Shown: positions 12,101 through 23,770 of the stretch, piece after piece
How positions within the stretch are numbered: position 1 is the first letter of the stretch
Layout of the letters: every line of letters begins with the position of its first letter
NCBI RefSeq assembly: GCF_041381155.1
Contig: NC_091134.1
Span: forward strand, 73,057,469-73,121,468
Direction: 5' to 3'
DNA length: 64,000 bases
Source of the DNA: Argopecten irradians
Taxonomy: Eukaryota; Mollusca; Bivalvia; Pectinida; Pectinidae
Translations under genes and position numbers: made by a program
The notes under the pieces: generated by a model
Databases searched by the model: none
The model's input: the letters and a program-made list of their open reading frames with translations, nothing else
Told to the model about the DNA's origin: nothing

Positions 12101-13394
12101 TAAGACGGTCCCATAGTCGTGAAAGACCTTTAACTGGGTTTGACGTACTTGCTGCACGGATGCTTGTCGCGTGTTTCACCGATTCAGGTCCTAACCAACG
12201 TATTAACAAGTCAAGTTCTTCAGGTGGCGAGACATTGAGTTCGTCCATGATGTTACAAAACCCAGTTCTCCAGGCAGCATAATTTTCGGGTGAATCGTCG
12301 AACTTGTGTAGTCGCGAGAATATTAGATCTTTTTTTAATAGAAATTGCGAAAGTTCAGACGCGACAGTGCTCTCCTTCATGACTGGTTGTCTCAATTCAT
12401 TTTGCGACACATTTTCCATGTTCGGTTGTCTTTCTTCGTCGCGCGACACATTTCCAATGTTGGGTTGCCTCGCTTCGTAACGCGACATATTCTCAAAGTG
12501 CGGTTCTCTTGCTTCGTAATGTGACACATTTTCAATGTTCGGTTCCCTTGTGTCGTAAAGCGACCCATTTTCAATGTTTGTGAGCGAATTAACATATTTC
12601 TCTGTACGCAACACAGTATCCACTACAGGAACATTGAGATGTGCAGGAATATGTATACTTTCACCTGCAGCACTGATTGTTTCAAGTGCATCAGCTTCCG
12701 CTTCCGCTGCGGCACAGTTTTTGCGTTCTTGTAAAACATACATATCCGCATTTAGTTCTTGTTTTTGACGTTCTAATTTTGCTAAGTGTAATTTCTCCTC
12801 CTGCTCAATAAATGCTTGATGTTTACGTAACTCAGCTTCCTTTTGTACATATGCGACGCGAACCTTAGCAGCGTCTGCCTTAGCTCTCCTTCTAGCGGCA
12901 TCAGAGCTAGAGTTCGAATGTTGTGAGATGCGATCGGAGTGTCGTGAAGTGCGACCAGAATGATCGGAGTACCTCGATGACCGATTGGAACGAGTCTCAT
13001 ATTCTGCGGAACTAATTTTTACATCTATCTGTTTAAGGACGTTTTTTACTATGAAGTCTGATCTTTTGAAATTTGTTGCGTGATGAGCTACTTCACCTTG
13101 GCTTTCTGCAGAGTTGATTGTGTCCATGTAGGACGTAAATTCATCTGAAATCATGCAATATCCACCATATACTATTGACAGAGAAAGTCTTACTTTTTTC
13201 AGATTTTCTACGTTATCATCACTAGCACACATAACATTGTCCAACTCAGACTGGCACTTTCCCCAAGCAGAGGACAATTTATCCTTGAATTTGGTTAATG
13301 TTTGTTCATATTGTTCTTTGGCCTTCTCAGTCAGGACCCGTGTCCTTCGGCTTTCAAAAATGTTTTCCTGAGTTACAGATGATTTGATCGACAT
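9168..13394 (-). CDS. gag-pol: Bel/Pao gag, protease and reverse transcriptase
   Basis: A 1408-residue frame. In order: a charged N-terminal region with coiled-coil character (about 165-235); five tandem 14-residue repeats built on NIENVS..EAREP (about 273-336); a DUF1759-type gag domain (about 355-545); three Cys/His clusters (CPLHH at 605, YCFKC at 637, CNVC at 658); a DUF1758/aspartic protease-like region with ALLDEQSNRS around D737; and the Pao RT/peptidase region with FYVDDG (D1176, D1177). It ends with the first part of RNase H (FSDAS with D1356, and E1400 in PRLE). The frame then runs off into eight unrelated residues because of the gt-run change at 9186-9192, and RNase H continues in the overlapping frame. 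The start is the first ATG after the 233-bp leader. The single gag-pol frame is usual for Pao elements. Confidence 0.93.
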   Translation of the reverse strand: MSIKSSVTQENIFESRRTRVLTEKAKEQYEQTLTKFKDKLSSAWGKCQSELDNVMCASDDNVENLKKVRLSLSIVYGGYCMISDEFTSYMDTINSAESQGEVAHHATNFKRSDFIVKNVLKQIDVKISSAEYETRSNRSSRYSDHSGRTSRHSDRISQHSNSSSDAARRRAKADAAKVRVAYVQKEAELRKHQAFIEQEEKLHLAKLERQKQELNADMYVLQERKNCAAAEAEADALETISAAGESIHIPAHLNVPVVDTVLRTEKYVNSLTNIENGSLYDTREPNIENVSHYEAREPHFENMSRYEARQPNIGNVSRDEERQPNMENVSQNELRQPVMKESTVASELSQFLLKKDLIFSRLHKFDDSPENYAAWRTGFCNIMDELNVSPPEELDLLIRWLGPESVKHATSIRAASTSNPVKGLSRLWDRLNERYGSPQMVESALKTKLNNFPKITNKEFKRLYELADILSEIESAMENPTYRELLSYFNTTAGINPIVSKLPHNIQEKWTNHAVRYRKQFDVVFPPFSCFTEFVREMSQIKNDPGFVFDNDTAKDSSTQKQDRNPVSRAPAKKRGNQSAPHVSTFKTEISPTGNMESIDSSSLCPLHHTGHSLNSCRQFRSKPIGVRRKYLKEKRYCFKCCDSTDHVYKNCSKNITCNVCQSTEHPGALHFDGGEKSRDKEPVKTVTIPHNEKVTANCTRINNASGRSKSCAKILKVNVHPTQEPQNTVKMYALLDEQSNRSLVRPAFFQLFDKKYETVNYSLSTCSGLASATGRKACDFTVSALDGSFNADLPCLLECDNIPNEREEIPTPDVALSYPHLSDLAQYIPDLDPSVEIVMLLGRDIPEVHHVQDQRIGPSGSPYAQQLHLGWTIIGETCLGTMHRPDTVNVNKTYLIKDRPSLCKPCPYNLRVKERAPSDTTAHDECEHSIFQRTRDDEKLGFSREDQEFLKIMDRDFTKDLHGRWTAPLPFKPHRPRLPNNKSQAVKRAHILDNTLRKDPIKRAHFITFMQKLFEQKHAELAPPLHDGQECWYLPIFGVYHPKKRDQIRGVFDSSAKHDGLSLNNVLMSGPDMTNNLPGILLRFRREQVAVTADVQQMFYNFFVCEDHRNFLRFLWYQDNDMSKDLVEYRMCVHVFGNTPSPAVATYGLRRTACENADNFGYDMKEFVEQDFYVDDGLMSLPSAPEAIDLMKRTQQALATAGIRLHKVASNSTQVLKSFPQEDLAKDLKDLEIGTDSLPVQHSLGLSWDLESDSFLFRISPDDKPYTRRGVLSVTNSLFDPLGFIAPVAIGGKILLRSMTTGMFDWDETLPSKFYNEWERWRDSLHDLQDLRIPRQYTSSSFKECENISVHVFSDASEKAIASVGYLLTACEDGTQELGFILGQTKVAPLHTTTIPRLELCVLLFLR

Positions 13395-13627
13395 ATTTGT
13401 ACGAATGTTCTAGTTAACTGTACACAAATTGAGGCTGTATATGTGTAATATATATGGAAAGTCTTATATGAAGTAGTTTTTAAGTAGTGGTACGTGTGAC
13501 ACTAATTTGTACGAAATTGCTTGTTCGAAAACAGTTCCATTGGTCACTGAGACTAGTACGAGTAGTTGTACAAGTGTCTATCGGGCTGCATTGAAACACG
13601 ATTACAGAGTGTCCGAAATTTCTTCAC

Positions 13628-14144
13628 TATCCTGATACGAGGGGGGCGAAATACTACACAAAAAACCCGAATCCATATCTCGGCGTATGAGGTTTATTTT
13701 AATTACGATGAAACAAAGTGAAGAACTGAAACAAACAGAAAGAAGAATTACTCTTTCTGATAGACAGAACACATAACAAACAACACTATGCTATAATGCA
13801 ATAAATGTTACTCGAAACGATATGACCTTAATTTGACATGATTTACTTTAATATGTCGACTGTATATTTCCTATTCATAGTAAATATGAGTGATCGATAA
13901 CATAACATACAATAGGAATGAAATTACATTTAGTCTAAACGATTATAAACTCTGTAAACTCACATTTTTGGACCACCCAAACTAATGGTGCGAGGCCCTC
14001 CAATGGCGTATCTTGCGAAAAGAGCGAACCAAAAGGGGAATAACTCTAATGTAACTATAAAATTTTAAAGCGGCGATGTACCGAATCTATGACACATAAT
14101 ATAATACGAAATAATTGTATAATGTAACTATTTGTTACAGAACA
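13628..14144 (-). repeat. 5' LTR of the Bel/Pao element
   Basis: 517 bp, matching 6585-7101 apart from one base by eye. A TATA-like AT-rich stretch (TATTATATTATG on the minus strand) lies near its start. It is followed on the left by the leader to the gag ATG at 13394. Confidence 0.93.
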
Positions 14145-16765
14145 ACAGGGATGTAAGTGTTGATTACTACAGGGATGTAAGTATGTTGTGTTGTGATTAC
14201 TACAGGGATGTAAGTATGTTGTGTTGTGATTACTACAGGGATGTCAGTATGTTGTGTTGTGATTACTACAGGGATGTAAGTATGTTGTGTTGTGATTACT
14301 ACAGGGATGTCAGTATGTTGTGTTGTGATTACTACAGGGATGTAAGTATGTTGTGTTGTGATTACTACAGGGATGTCAGTATGTTGTGTTGTGATTACTA
14401 CAGGGATGTAAGTATGTTGTGTTGTGATTACTACAGGGATGTAAGTATGTTGTGTTGTGATTACTACAGGGATGTAAGTATGTTGTGTTGTGATTACTAC
14501 AGGGATGTCAGTATGTTGTGTTGTGATTACTACAGGGATGTAAGTATGTTGTGTTGTGATTACTACAGGGATGTAAGTATGTTGTGTTGTGATTACTACA
14601 GGGATGTCAGTATGTTGTGTTGTGATTACTACAGGGATGTAAGTATGTTGTGTTGTGATTACTACAGGGATGTCAGTATGTTGTGTTGTGATTACTACAG
14701 GGATGTAAGTATGTTGTGTTGTGATTACTACAGGGATGTCAGTATGTTGTGTTGTGATTACTACAGGGATGTAAGTATGTTGTGTTGTGATTACTACAGG
14801 GATGTAAGTATGTTGTGTTGTGATTACTACAGGGATGTCAGTATGTTGTGTTGTGATTACTACAGGGATGTAGTATGTTGTGTTGGTTACTACAGGGATT
14901 CAGATTACTACAGGGATGTCAGTATGTTGTGTTGTGATTACTACAGGGATGTCAGTATGTTGTGTTGTGATTACTACAGGTATGTCAGTGTATGTTGTGT
15001 TGTGATTACTACAGGGATGTCAGTATGTTGTGTTGTGATTACTACAGGGATGTCAGTATGTTGTGTTGTGATTACTACAGGGATGTAAGTATGTTGTGTT
15101 GTGATTACTACAGGGATGTAAGTATGTTGTGTTGTGATTACTACAGGGATGTAAGTATGTTGTGTTGTGATTACTACAGGGATGTAAGTATGTTGTGTTG
15201 TGATTACTACAGGGATGTCAGTATGTTGTGTTGTGATTACTACAGGGATGTCAGTATGTTGTGTTGTGATTACTACAGGGATGTCAGTATGTTGTGTTGT
15301 GATTACTACAGGGATGTCAGTATGTTGTGTTGTGTTACTACAGGGATGTCAGTATGTTGTGTTGTGATTACTACAGGGATGTCAGTATGTTGTGTGTGAT
15401 TACTACAGGGATGTAGTATGTTGTGTTGTGATTACTACAGGGATGTCAGTATGTTGTGTTGTGATTACTACAGGGATGTAAGTATGTTGTGTTGTGATTA
15501 CTACAGGGATGTAAGTATGTTGTGTTGTGATTACTACAGGGATGTAAGTATGTTGTGTTGTGATTACTACAGGGATGTAAGTATGTTGTGTTGTGATTAC
15601 TACAGGGATGTAGTATGTTGTGTTGTGATTACTACAGGGATGTAAGTATGTTGTGTTGTGATTACTACAGGGATGTAGTATGTTGTGTTGTGATTACTAC
15701 AGGGATGTAGTATGTTGTGTTGTGATTACTACAGGATGAGTAATTACTACGGGATGTATATGTGTGTTGTGATTACTACAGGGATGTAGTATGTGTGTTA
15801 CAAGGATGTAGTAGCTACAGGGATGTAAGTATGTTGTGTTGTGATTACTACAGGGATGTAAGTATGTTGTGTTGTGATTACTAAGTATGTTGTTGTGATA
15901 TACGGATGTGATGTGTGTGTGATTACTACAGGGATGTAAGTATGTTGTGTTGTGATTACTACAGGGATGTCAGTATGTTGTGTTGTGATTACTACAGGGA
16001 TGTCAGTATGTTGTGTTGTGATTACTACAGGGATGTCAGTATGTTGTGTTGTGATTACTACAGGGATGTCAGTTGTTCTGGGTTGTTAGTATGTTGTGTT
16101 GTGATTACTACAGGGATGTCAGTATGTTGTGTTGTGATTACTACAGGGATGTCAGTATGTTGTGTTGTGATTACTACAGGGATGTCAGTATGTTGTGTTG
16201 TGATTACTACAGGGATGTCAGTATGTTGTGTTGTGATTACTACAGGGATGTCAGTATGTTGTGTTGTGATTACTACAGGGATGTAAGTATGTTGTGTTGT
16301 GATTACTACAGGGATGTAAGTATGTTGTGTTGTGATTACTACAGGGATGTAAGTATGTTGTGTTGTGATTACTACAGGGATGTAAGTATGTTGTGTTGTG
16401 ATTACTACAGGGATGTAAGTATGTTGTGTTGTGATTACTACAGGGATGTAAGTATGTTGTGTTGTGATTACTACAGGGATGTAAGTATGTTGTGTTGTGA
16501 TTACTACAGGGATGTAAGTATGTTGTGTTGTGATTACTACAGGGATGTAGTATGTGTGTTGTTGTGTGATTACTACAGGGATGTAAGTATGTTGTGTTGT
16601 GATTACTACAGGGATGTAAGTATGTTGTGTTGTGATTACTACAGGGATGTCAGTATGTTGTGTTGTGATTACTATACAGGGATGTCAGTATGTTGTGTTG
16701 TGAGTACTACAGGGATGTCAGTATGTTGTGTTGTGATTACTACAGGGATGTAGGTATGTTGTGTT
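14145..16765 (+). repeat. 33-bp satellite array, copy B (about 79 units)
   Basis: Same unit as 1-277. Most units differ only at the a/c position of gtaag or gtcag. The variants alternate in the left part and form long runs of one type around 16270-16530. Units are shortened or scrambled around 15720-15920 and near 14870-14900 and 16540-16570. Long peptide-repeat reading frames here are a by-product of the 33-bp period. Confidence 0.97.
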
Positions 16766-17108
16766 GCATCTTTGTCACGTTTGTAGAAGAAAAATAATGA
16801 TAATCAATGTTATAAGATGATTGGAATATTTTATATTCATTCAAATATATTTCTTTAAGATGAAGAAAATATAAATTGTTCAATGTATTTTAATATACAT
16901 TAATTATTTATATACTTCCATAGAATAATAATATTTTTCATTTTATAAATTAGCCCGGTCTTGCAGCCATATTGATGGCCTCCTGTTTACCCTAAATGGT
17001 AAACACAGACAGACTCAGGAAGACAGCTGTACCTCAAAACTGTGTAAATGGGTGGTCCCGAGGAAAATTATTCAAGATCCTAGATCTGTGAGTCATATGA
17101 CTTTTTCA

Positions 17109-18230
17109 CGACCCCAACATGATAGAGAATCATCAGAACGGGCGACATCAATAAAGTTTGACCCTCGTCACCCAGAGGACCGAGACATTGATGGGCAATA
17201 TATTTCTAATCAGCTCCAAGAGCTAAGTAAAATATTTCCCAGTATTGGTATGTCATTAAGATATATTCAATCTGTATTTTGTGCTACATGTAAGTTTGGA
17301 CTGCTATGTTATAGCCCTCCAAGTCAACCATAAGAAATCTATTTGCTAACTATAGATTCTCAGAGAACTAAGTGGCGTCCTCTTGCATGTACATGTATGT
17401 AATTAGGGAAACTATATTCATGAAATTTATTTTGATGAAATTCTAGGACTAACCCACTTATGGAACATCCCAGATGATGTACCAGAACCAGAGGTTGCTG
17501 AAGAGGTCAGCATCAGTTGCGAAGCTGATCCTTGTCAAAATGAAATGGGAGCCCTTGTGATTACACCAGGGACAGGTAATGCACACATACTTAGAGAGCT
17601 TTAAACTTCATACTCTGCATGATGATAATTTGTAAGAATTTTCTATAAAATGTTCATCGATGTATAAATTACATACGCGGACAATATAACTTGTCAAAAC
17701 TAGTCCTTGTTCAATATGTAACCTGTCTATTCTGGCTTAATTGTGTAGCTTTTTTGCGTTTTAATTTATAGTAATTAAATCTGTATAATCTAGAAACCTG
17801 GCTATACTGATGTTATTAAGTTTAGACAAGTTGTAATGTACATGTATTGAAGAAGACAACGTATTGTAATCCAAATTGGGAATTACAACAAAGCGTGTAA
17901 ATTGTGTTCATATATGTCAATTTTAATCAGCATAAGGTTAATCAACATACATAGAATAAACATACATCTGGCATGAAAACAATCTTTTATAAAATTAATT
18001 TACCTAAGTAAGTTTTACAAGTATATAATGTAACAGCATGTTTACAATCCATGCGTTTGCTTATGGAATTTAGTTGTTTACCTATGTACATAATGTAACT
18101 CACTAACAAACTGTAACTATATTAACTATTTCAGTTTTCTCCCTGACCATTGATGATGAAATGGGTAAGTTTATAGAGCAATCCACCAGAGGACAGAGGA
18201 GTTGTCCGATGTGGATTGACTTGCACAAAG
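17109..18230 (+). pseudogene. YqaJ-recombinase-like gene fragment, copy B (three exons)
   Basis: Segments 17109-17247, 17447-17575 and 18135-18230 match copy A with the same splice sites and phases, and join without a stop. In this copy the frame upstream of the first segment also stays open to about 17052, unlike copy A. The third segment carries the W....KG motif at the start of a possible YqaJ domain. No promoter, initiator ATG or catalytic part was found, so I treat it as a fragment, though an expressed gene with distant exons cannot be excluded. Confidence 0.42.
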
Positions 18231-19718
18231 GTAGGCCACCAGTTCTATCTTTTTGAAAAGTTCTGAAAGCCGGAATAATCCAAACAGCCTTATCAAACAG
18301 ATTATCGAATGATCAGACCTCAGCAAGTGAGTACATATTGTAAAATATCAGTAATCTTAATAACGAAATTAAAGTTAGAACATACCCTTGATCTAAGGGT
18401 ATGTTTGTCAAGTTAATTTCAACATGAATAATGTACATAAAACTGTAACATGTCCCCATTATTTTGTCAAATGGAGCTGCCAACCTCTTTCTAGCTTATT
18501 GACTAGGCATATATCAGGGTTATACTGAAATGACCCTTGATATCCACATAATGACAGTTTAAACAATAACCATACAACATTCAACAAAGGCCCCTACCCG
18601 ATCTGGATGGGCCAATTGAGAAACCCAATTGAAAAATATGGTATATTCTTTTACGTGTTGTGATAAACTAGAACTATCCAAATTTATATTTAATCATAAA
18701 CATGTTTCTGATAGGTACCATTTACCACCTGCTGCAGTAGAATGAGACCAGGACCCTGAAGCATGTGCTAGGAGAGAGTATGCCACATTGAGGTCTATCC
18801 TGGGAGATGATGTGGACGTAAGAGATACTGGGCTGACATTCTTGAGCAAGAGGATGAGAGGATTTTGGAAATTAAGTCCAAGATATAGTCAACCTGAATG
18901 ATCCCTCTTTCTGTCTTACACAAGGTAGTAATGGATCAGAACTAAGAAAAGACTAGGAGTATCATGCACAAGTTCAAGGTGAAATGGGCATTATTGGTCT
19001 ACCATGGTGTGACTTTGTTGTCTGGACTGGTGCTGAATGTAATAATATAATTTGTAGTAAGAGTTCAATTTGATGTAGAATTCACAACTACTATGATGCC
19101 CAAACTCATTGCTATTAATGATGAAAAAATACTTCCAAAACTTCATCTGTGAAATGGCCTTATAGCCAGATCATGAGCACACTGTAACATTTAGTAATTC
19201 AAATAATTAATTTGCTCTCCTACTTCTTCGTTTATTAATTGAATACATTTCCTATCTTTGTGATATACGCACAAAGACTTTGAAAAAACAACTTTAAATG
19301 GAACATTTGTATTGAGCCATATAATATTCTATATATCACATTATATCTCTTTGATGGGTTGGTCTAAGACGGATAATTCAAGATTAGGGTATTCAGTAAT
19401 CTCCATCCACAAAACATTTTTAATGTGATTTAAAAACGACAATTTTTCTTATTGGTTTTTTTATCATAGTTATGACCGTGCAGCGTTTACATTATTTTTG
19501 CACATGTCTTAAATCAGTTTCTTCAATTTCACTGTTTTATAGAATAGGTAATAAAGTTATATTTTACAACAACATCCATATTATATAGATTCATCAGACC
19601 CAAGACTACATAACTGTTTATAATTTCCAATAATAGGATACATAACTTCAATAAAAACTATTTTTTATGGAACTTAAAAAAAGAGAAAACAAACAAGCGT
19701 TATTAAGGTTCCTCTCGC

Positions 19719-19823
19719 ACCTGGTAGACCCACTCACACCTGGTAGACCCACTCACACCTGGTAGACCCACTCACACCTGATAGATCCACTCACACCTGG
19801 TAGGCCCACTCACACCTGGTAGG
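19719..19823. repeat. 19-bp minisatellite in duplication copy B
   Basis: Same units and same variant order as 3233-3337, showing that the array was duplicated with the segment rather than expanded separately. Confidence 0.9.
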
Positions 19824-20458
19824 TTGGATAGAAAGTTTTGATTAGATACAGAATATACATAAAAATGTTATTCAGGCTTAAATGTTACATTAACAAGACA
19901 CCCAAATGCCTTAACGGTTATCTGACAACCTTGGCAATAACAGTCGTATAAGAAATTAATTATATATGTATCATTGTGACCATCTTTAATTTGGGATCAG
20001 CCCGAAACACTTTGCCGATACCAATTCAGGATAATTTCAGGCAAGTTTCAGCTAAATTGCACCGGTACAACTTGAAAAGAAGTTCGAAATGAGAAAATTT
20101 TACACATGGCGAACGACAACAGACGAAACATGATGACTAAAGCTTATCTTAATAAGAGTTGTTTGATAACAGCAAAGCTCGCCTCTGACATTAATAAGCC
20201 ACTAAGAGCTTATTATGCAAGCACATATTTACCCGTTGGGCCTCTTTGAATTCTCAAAATTCTTTGTTTTACACCTAAAGTGAATGCTCATATCCACAAC
20301 ATATATAATCATAAGGCAGAAATCAATGTCAATTGTATAAAGTAAAGAATGAATTGTCACCTGTGGGCATCTCTTTTCATCCTGAAAGGATTTGTGCAGC
20401 CATTTTTTTTTTTTATTTTTTTTTTTTTTTGATAATACGTCAGGATATTGCTTTGGAT

Positions 20459-21429
20459 GAATGTAAAATCAAGTCCCATTCAACGAATCGCCTAGCTTTT
20501 AGCGCTAACGGTTGGTTTTGGTCGTGATTTACGGGTAGTGTCGACTAAGGTTCAGAGATAATGAGCTAGACGGTCACGTGGCTACACAGGGTAAGTCTAG
20601 TACTATACATCTACAGCACATATACGAGATTTAAATAGTGTGATATATGAACATACTTACTGGTATTTTAAATAAGTATATTTAGTGTGGTAATGCTGTA
20701 ACCCTTCTTGTATGACTATACATGTTGATTCGAAACGGTGAAATACATACTTAGACTTTTTACCAATACCTTAGAAATTACCGAAGTACTTGACTGGAAT
20801 ATCTTTTAAGGTTAAACCTTTAGTTGAAATAGTTCTTAGAACCATTTTTGTTTCTGAATAAGTAAACTTCCATTATTGTTTTACCTGTGTACGACATATA
20901 TATATGTAATATGTATTCCTAGGTATGATCAGGGATATTTCATTTCCATTTACTTTTACATCTTTATTTTGAAAATGGAGGTGACAATAAAATACCTTAA
21001 GCATAGATGTACGGGGTTTCCATAATTCAAATCACAATCCAATTAACGGATGCCCTAACCTGATTGACAGTAAGACTATACCAAATACTCGATATAAATA
21101 GCATATTGCACGCGACCAGGTAATTACAGGTGAGTTCGGTGAATGGCGTTGTGTACAGGTAAACAACATCCTGGTTTCACAAAATTTTCACAAGTTATAT
21201 AATAACCAAATGCGATACAGCATATAGGCAGCAATATACATTATTATATTAAATCAAAATTCACATATAATATACAAGATGGCGGAGGACAATCCCATGC
21301 ACATAAATATATAAAGAATCCATTGACGTGTAAGATTTAACATGATTAAATAGCGAGGTGTTAAATAAATGTACAGTTAAAAGTCAACTTTCGTTATAAC
21401 GTTTCACAGAGAGGAGATTTTTCCTTATT
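20459..21429. other. Intergenic, nothing recognised
   Basis: AT-rich sequence after the end of the duplication. I see no coding exon, RNA gene or clear repeat structure in it. Confidence 0.5.
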
Positions 21430-22860
21430 ACCGAAGCATGAAACAAATATTTACTCAATCTATTTAAAATTTTAACACATTTACATGAAAGAAATTCTAT
21501 AAGCTTGTAAACACTTGGATGTCGGTAATCATACTGTTTGATATAAGCCCTTCTTAAATCAGAATATGCCAGACAAAGTAAAATAAAATGGACCTCGTCT
21601 TCAACATCATTCTTGTCACAAACTGTACATAATCTCTGACTCCGAATTTCCTTAATATTGTTTTTTTAAATCTAAGGTTAATTGGTTTAGTTAAATAATA
21701 CTGGATACAAAAGGTATAACAAGGTAAGGCACTGCGTAATTCTTGAATGAATACATCATGGACACGTTGAGCATACAATTGCAAATCAAAGTACTGAAAG
21801 TACTAAATGGCTCGGTCTCGAGGATAGGAGGAATATATTTCTAAGGTCAATACTACTGTAGTTTTGTACAATAAGAAATAAATTTGGCTGGTGTTCCTTC
21901 CAGTTTGGACTTTTGAGGATTCCTTGGACACCAAGGTGTAAAATAAGAGACACATACTAAAATCTTGGAAGCCCATTCTAATATTTCCTATGATGTTATA
22001 TGTCAAATGATTTTATAACACCTTTAGCATTTTCCTTGTTAATTTGATGTTAATGAAAATATCCATTCTTAATGACTATTGTCATCAAGTTCCTGGGACC
22101 AGTGTCAGTTAACAAGTATTGTTTTGCAGCAGAGAAAGACAAGAGGCAAACTTTTCTATGTCAAAATGTCTTAAGTATAGAATATGTCTGTCCTCTAGAA
22201 GACTTATCAATATCACCATGTGATTTTTTAATAAATTGGTCAATTGGTCTACTTTTAACAGGTTTTGTAATTATTCTTTTGTAAAACAGCAAGTTGATTG
22301 ATATACATTGTATCCAAACTTCAATTCAAACCGAATAACCTGTTAGCTCACCATAGACCATGAAATTGTTTGTACACTTTCTTAACTTCAGGATTGTTTT
22401 ACAAAATTACGAATGAATTTTTCTACATTTTTTATTTTCAAAACCCCATACCTCTGATGAGTATAATAAAACTGTCATTACAAGTGAATCAAATATTTTC
22501 AGTTTAAGATGAACAGGAAGAGATACATTCCTTTATTTCTTATAAATAGCAAACACCGATTTAATTGTTTGTTCAGCAGGTTTTTTCCCTTTCTTTAAAA
22601 ACGCTACCATTAACATTATTTTTTGTACCTAGATATGTAAACAATTCTTATAAATCTAATTCTGTATTCCGTAACATCAACTGGTGTTGTTGTACCGATT
22701 TACGTCTTGAGAATGTCACAATTTTTATCTTTCTGATATTAAGTTCTAATTTCCATGTTATGCAATATTGTTAAAATTCATGTAACATTTGTTGTAGACC
22801 ATCAGATATTTCTGATATCATAACAGTGTTATTGGCAAATAATATGATAAAAAGTTTGGG
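21430..22860 (-). pseudogene. Decayed LINE reverse transcriptase, copy 1
   Basis: On the minus strand, pieces of a CR1-like non-LTR retrotransposon follow in order. Near 22840-22640 there is an RT block (LFANNTVMISE, then a W.L...K.K.V.F pattern) in which the catalytic FADD has become FANN. Near 22600 comes a Y-L-G-T block. Near 21660-21500 is a C-terminal Cys/His block (RLCTVCDKNDVEDEVHF). Many stops and frameshifts separate them, so the copy is dead. Confidence 0.75.
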
Positions 22861-23489
22861 ATATATTCCGATATCATATACCGTAAAAACTGGTATAATT
22901 TGCGCAGGTACTTTTTAGGGCTGAAAATGCTTAAAAAATCTACTATCAGTATATTTAGCGCATCAAAAAATGGGGGAACACAATGTCCAGAGAGTCCCAA
23001 AACCGATGTATGAAGGTGACAATTTCAATGCAAAATATTCCCGATAAATGCTTGACAACTTGCACAAAAATGTTGTATTTAGAAGAAATAACATATAAAA
23101 ACCGCATTGTGTTTGTTTTCTTTTATTGGCCATCGTAACCTGAAACTGAAATATCTAGCAGATGTCCAAAACATTGGCGGTCTGGTCCGCCGTACTCCGT
23201 GCACATGTCAATGTTTTAAGATATTACACATGAATAGTAATCAGGAATATTTGAAAAGAGTAGAATCTATTTACTTAAATTGGCACAATAAGTAATTAGT
23301 GTGTTTGAGATCATTAACAATCAACAGCAATCAGCTAGCGGATACGTAGTTTAGCTTGCAACAATCACAGTGTGCACACAATTTGTCAAGATTTGTAAGA
23401 CAAAATATTTTTTCCACCAGGTAAGATTCTAAGTCATAAAGGTAGATTGAAAAAAGGAAGGGAGATAAAATAACCAGATAAATATTTGT

Positions 23490-23770
23490 AGCGGGATCAG
23501 ACTGGGTTGATTATCGGTGATCAGGTAGCTCAGTCGGAAGAGCTACATTTTCTTCTCTCCTGTTACAGAATTGGCACCCAACTAAATAACCAACGGCTGT
23601 GGTGTTTGAAAGGGTCTCGTATGTATTCAAAAAAAGGATGGATGAGTGTAGCGGGACTGGACTTGGTCGATTATCGATGACCAGGTAGTTCAGTCGGTAG
23701 AGCACTCAGCTAGTGTTCGGAGAGTCCCGGGATCGAATCCCGGTCTTGCCGCTACATTTTCTCCTCTCCT
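23490..23770 (+). mobile_element. Dimeric tRNA-derived SINE
   Basis: Two related units, starting at about 23491 and 23649 with gtagcggga. The second contains box A (tagttcagtcgg, 23687-23698) and box B in a T-arm (ccgggatcgaatcccgg, about 23728-23744). The first unit has box A (23525-23536) but lacks the middle and the T-arm, joining directly to the shared tail ctacattttctcctctcctgt. The acceptor and anticodon stems of the second unit are mismatched, so it is a SINE head, not a working tRNA gene. Confidence 0.7.

Larger units (their letters stand above)
6585..14144 (-). mobile_element. Full-length Bel/Pao LTR retrotransposon
   Basis: A 7.56-kb element read on the minus strand: 5' LTR 13628-14144, leader, gag-protease-RT frame 13394-9168, remaining RNase H and integrase 9192-7280, 3' LTR 6585-7101. 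The 5-bp direct repeat acagg lies immediately outside both ends (6580-6584 and 14145-14149). Flanks on both sides are 33-bp satellite, so the element inserted into the array. The two LTRs are equal in length and I found one difference (g at 6615 versus a in the other copy), which implies a recent insertion. No classical TGG primer-binding site was visible just inside the 5' LTR. A short purine run (GACGGGGAG) precedes the 3' LTR. The coding region is broken twice, so this copy is probably not autonomous unless the breaks are assembly errors. Confidence 0.95.
16766..20458. repeat. Segmental duplication copy B (3.7 kb)
   Basis: Near-identical to 278-3977 in the same orientation, offset about 16.48 kb. 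It ends at tttggat (20458), after which the two copies are unrelated. It contains the second set of YqaJ-like exons and the second 19-bp minisatellite (19719-19823). The remainder is AT-rich and shows no other gene. Confidence 0.95.

Noticed and set aside
14132..16753. Long reading frames of MLCCDYYRDVS repeats that could pass for a cysteine-rich repeat protein
   Set aside because: They follow only from the 33-bp period; indels in the array shift the frame freely and there is no gene structure around them.
23675..23755. Possible functional tRNA gene
   Set aside because: Box A and box B are good, but the acceptor and anticodon stems are mismatched and the head continues into a SINE body.
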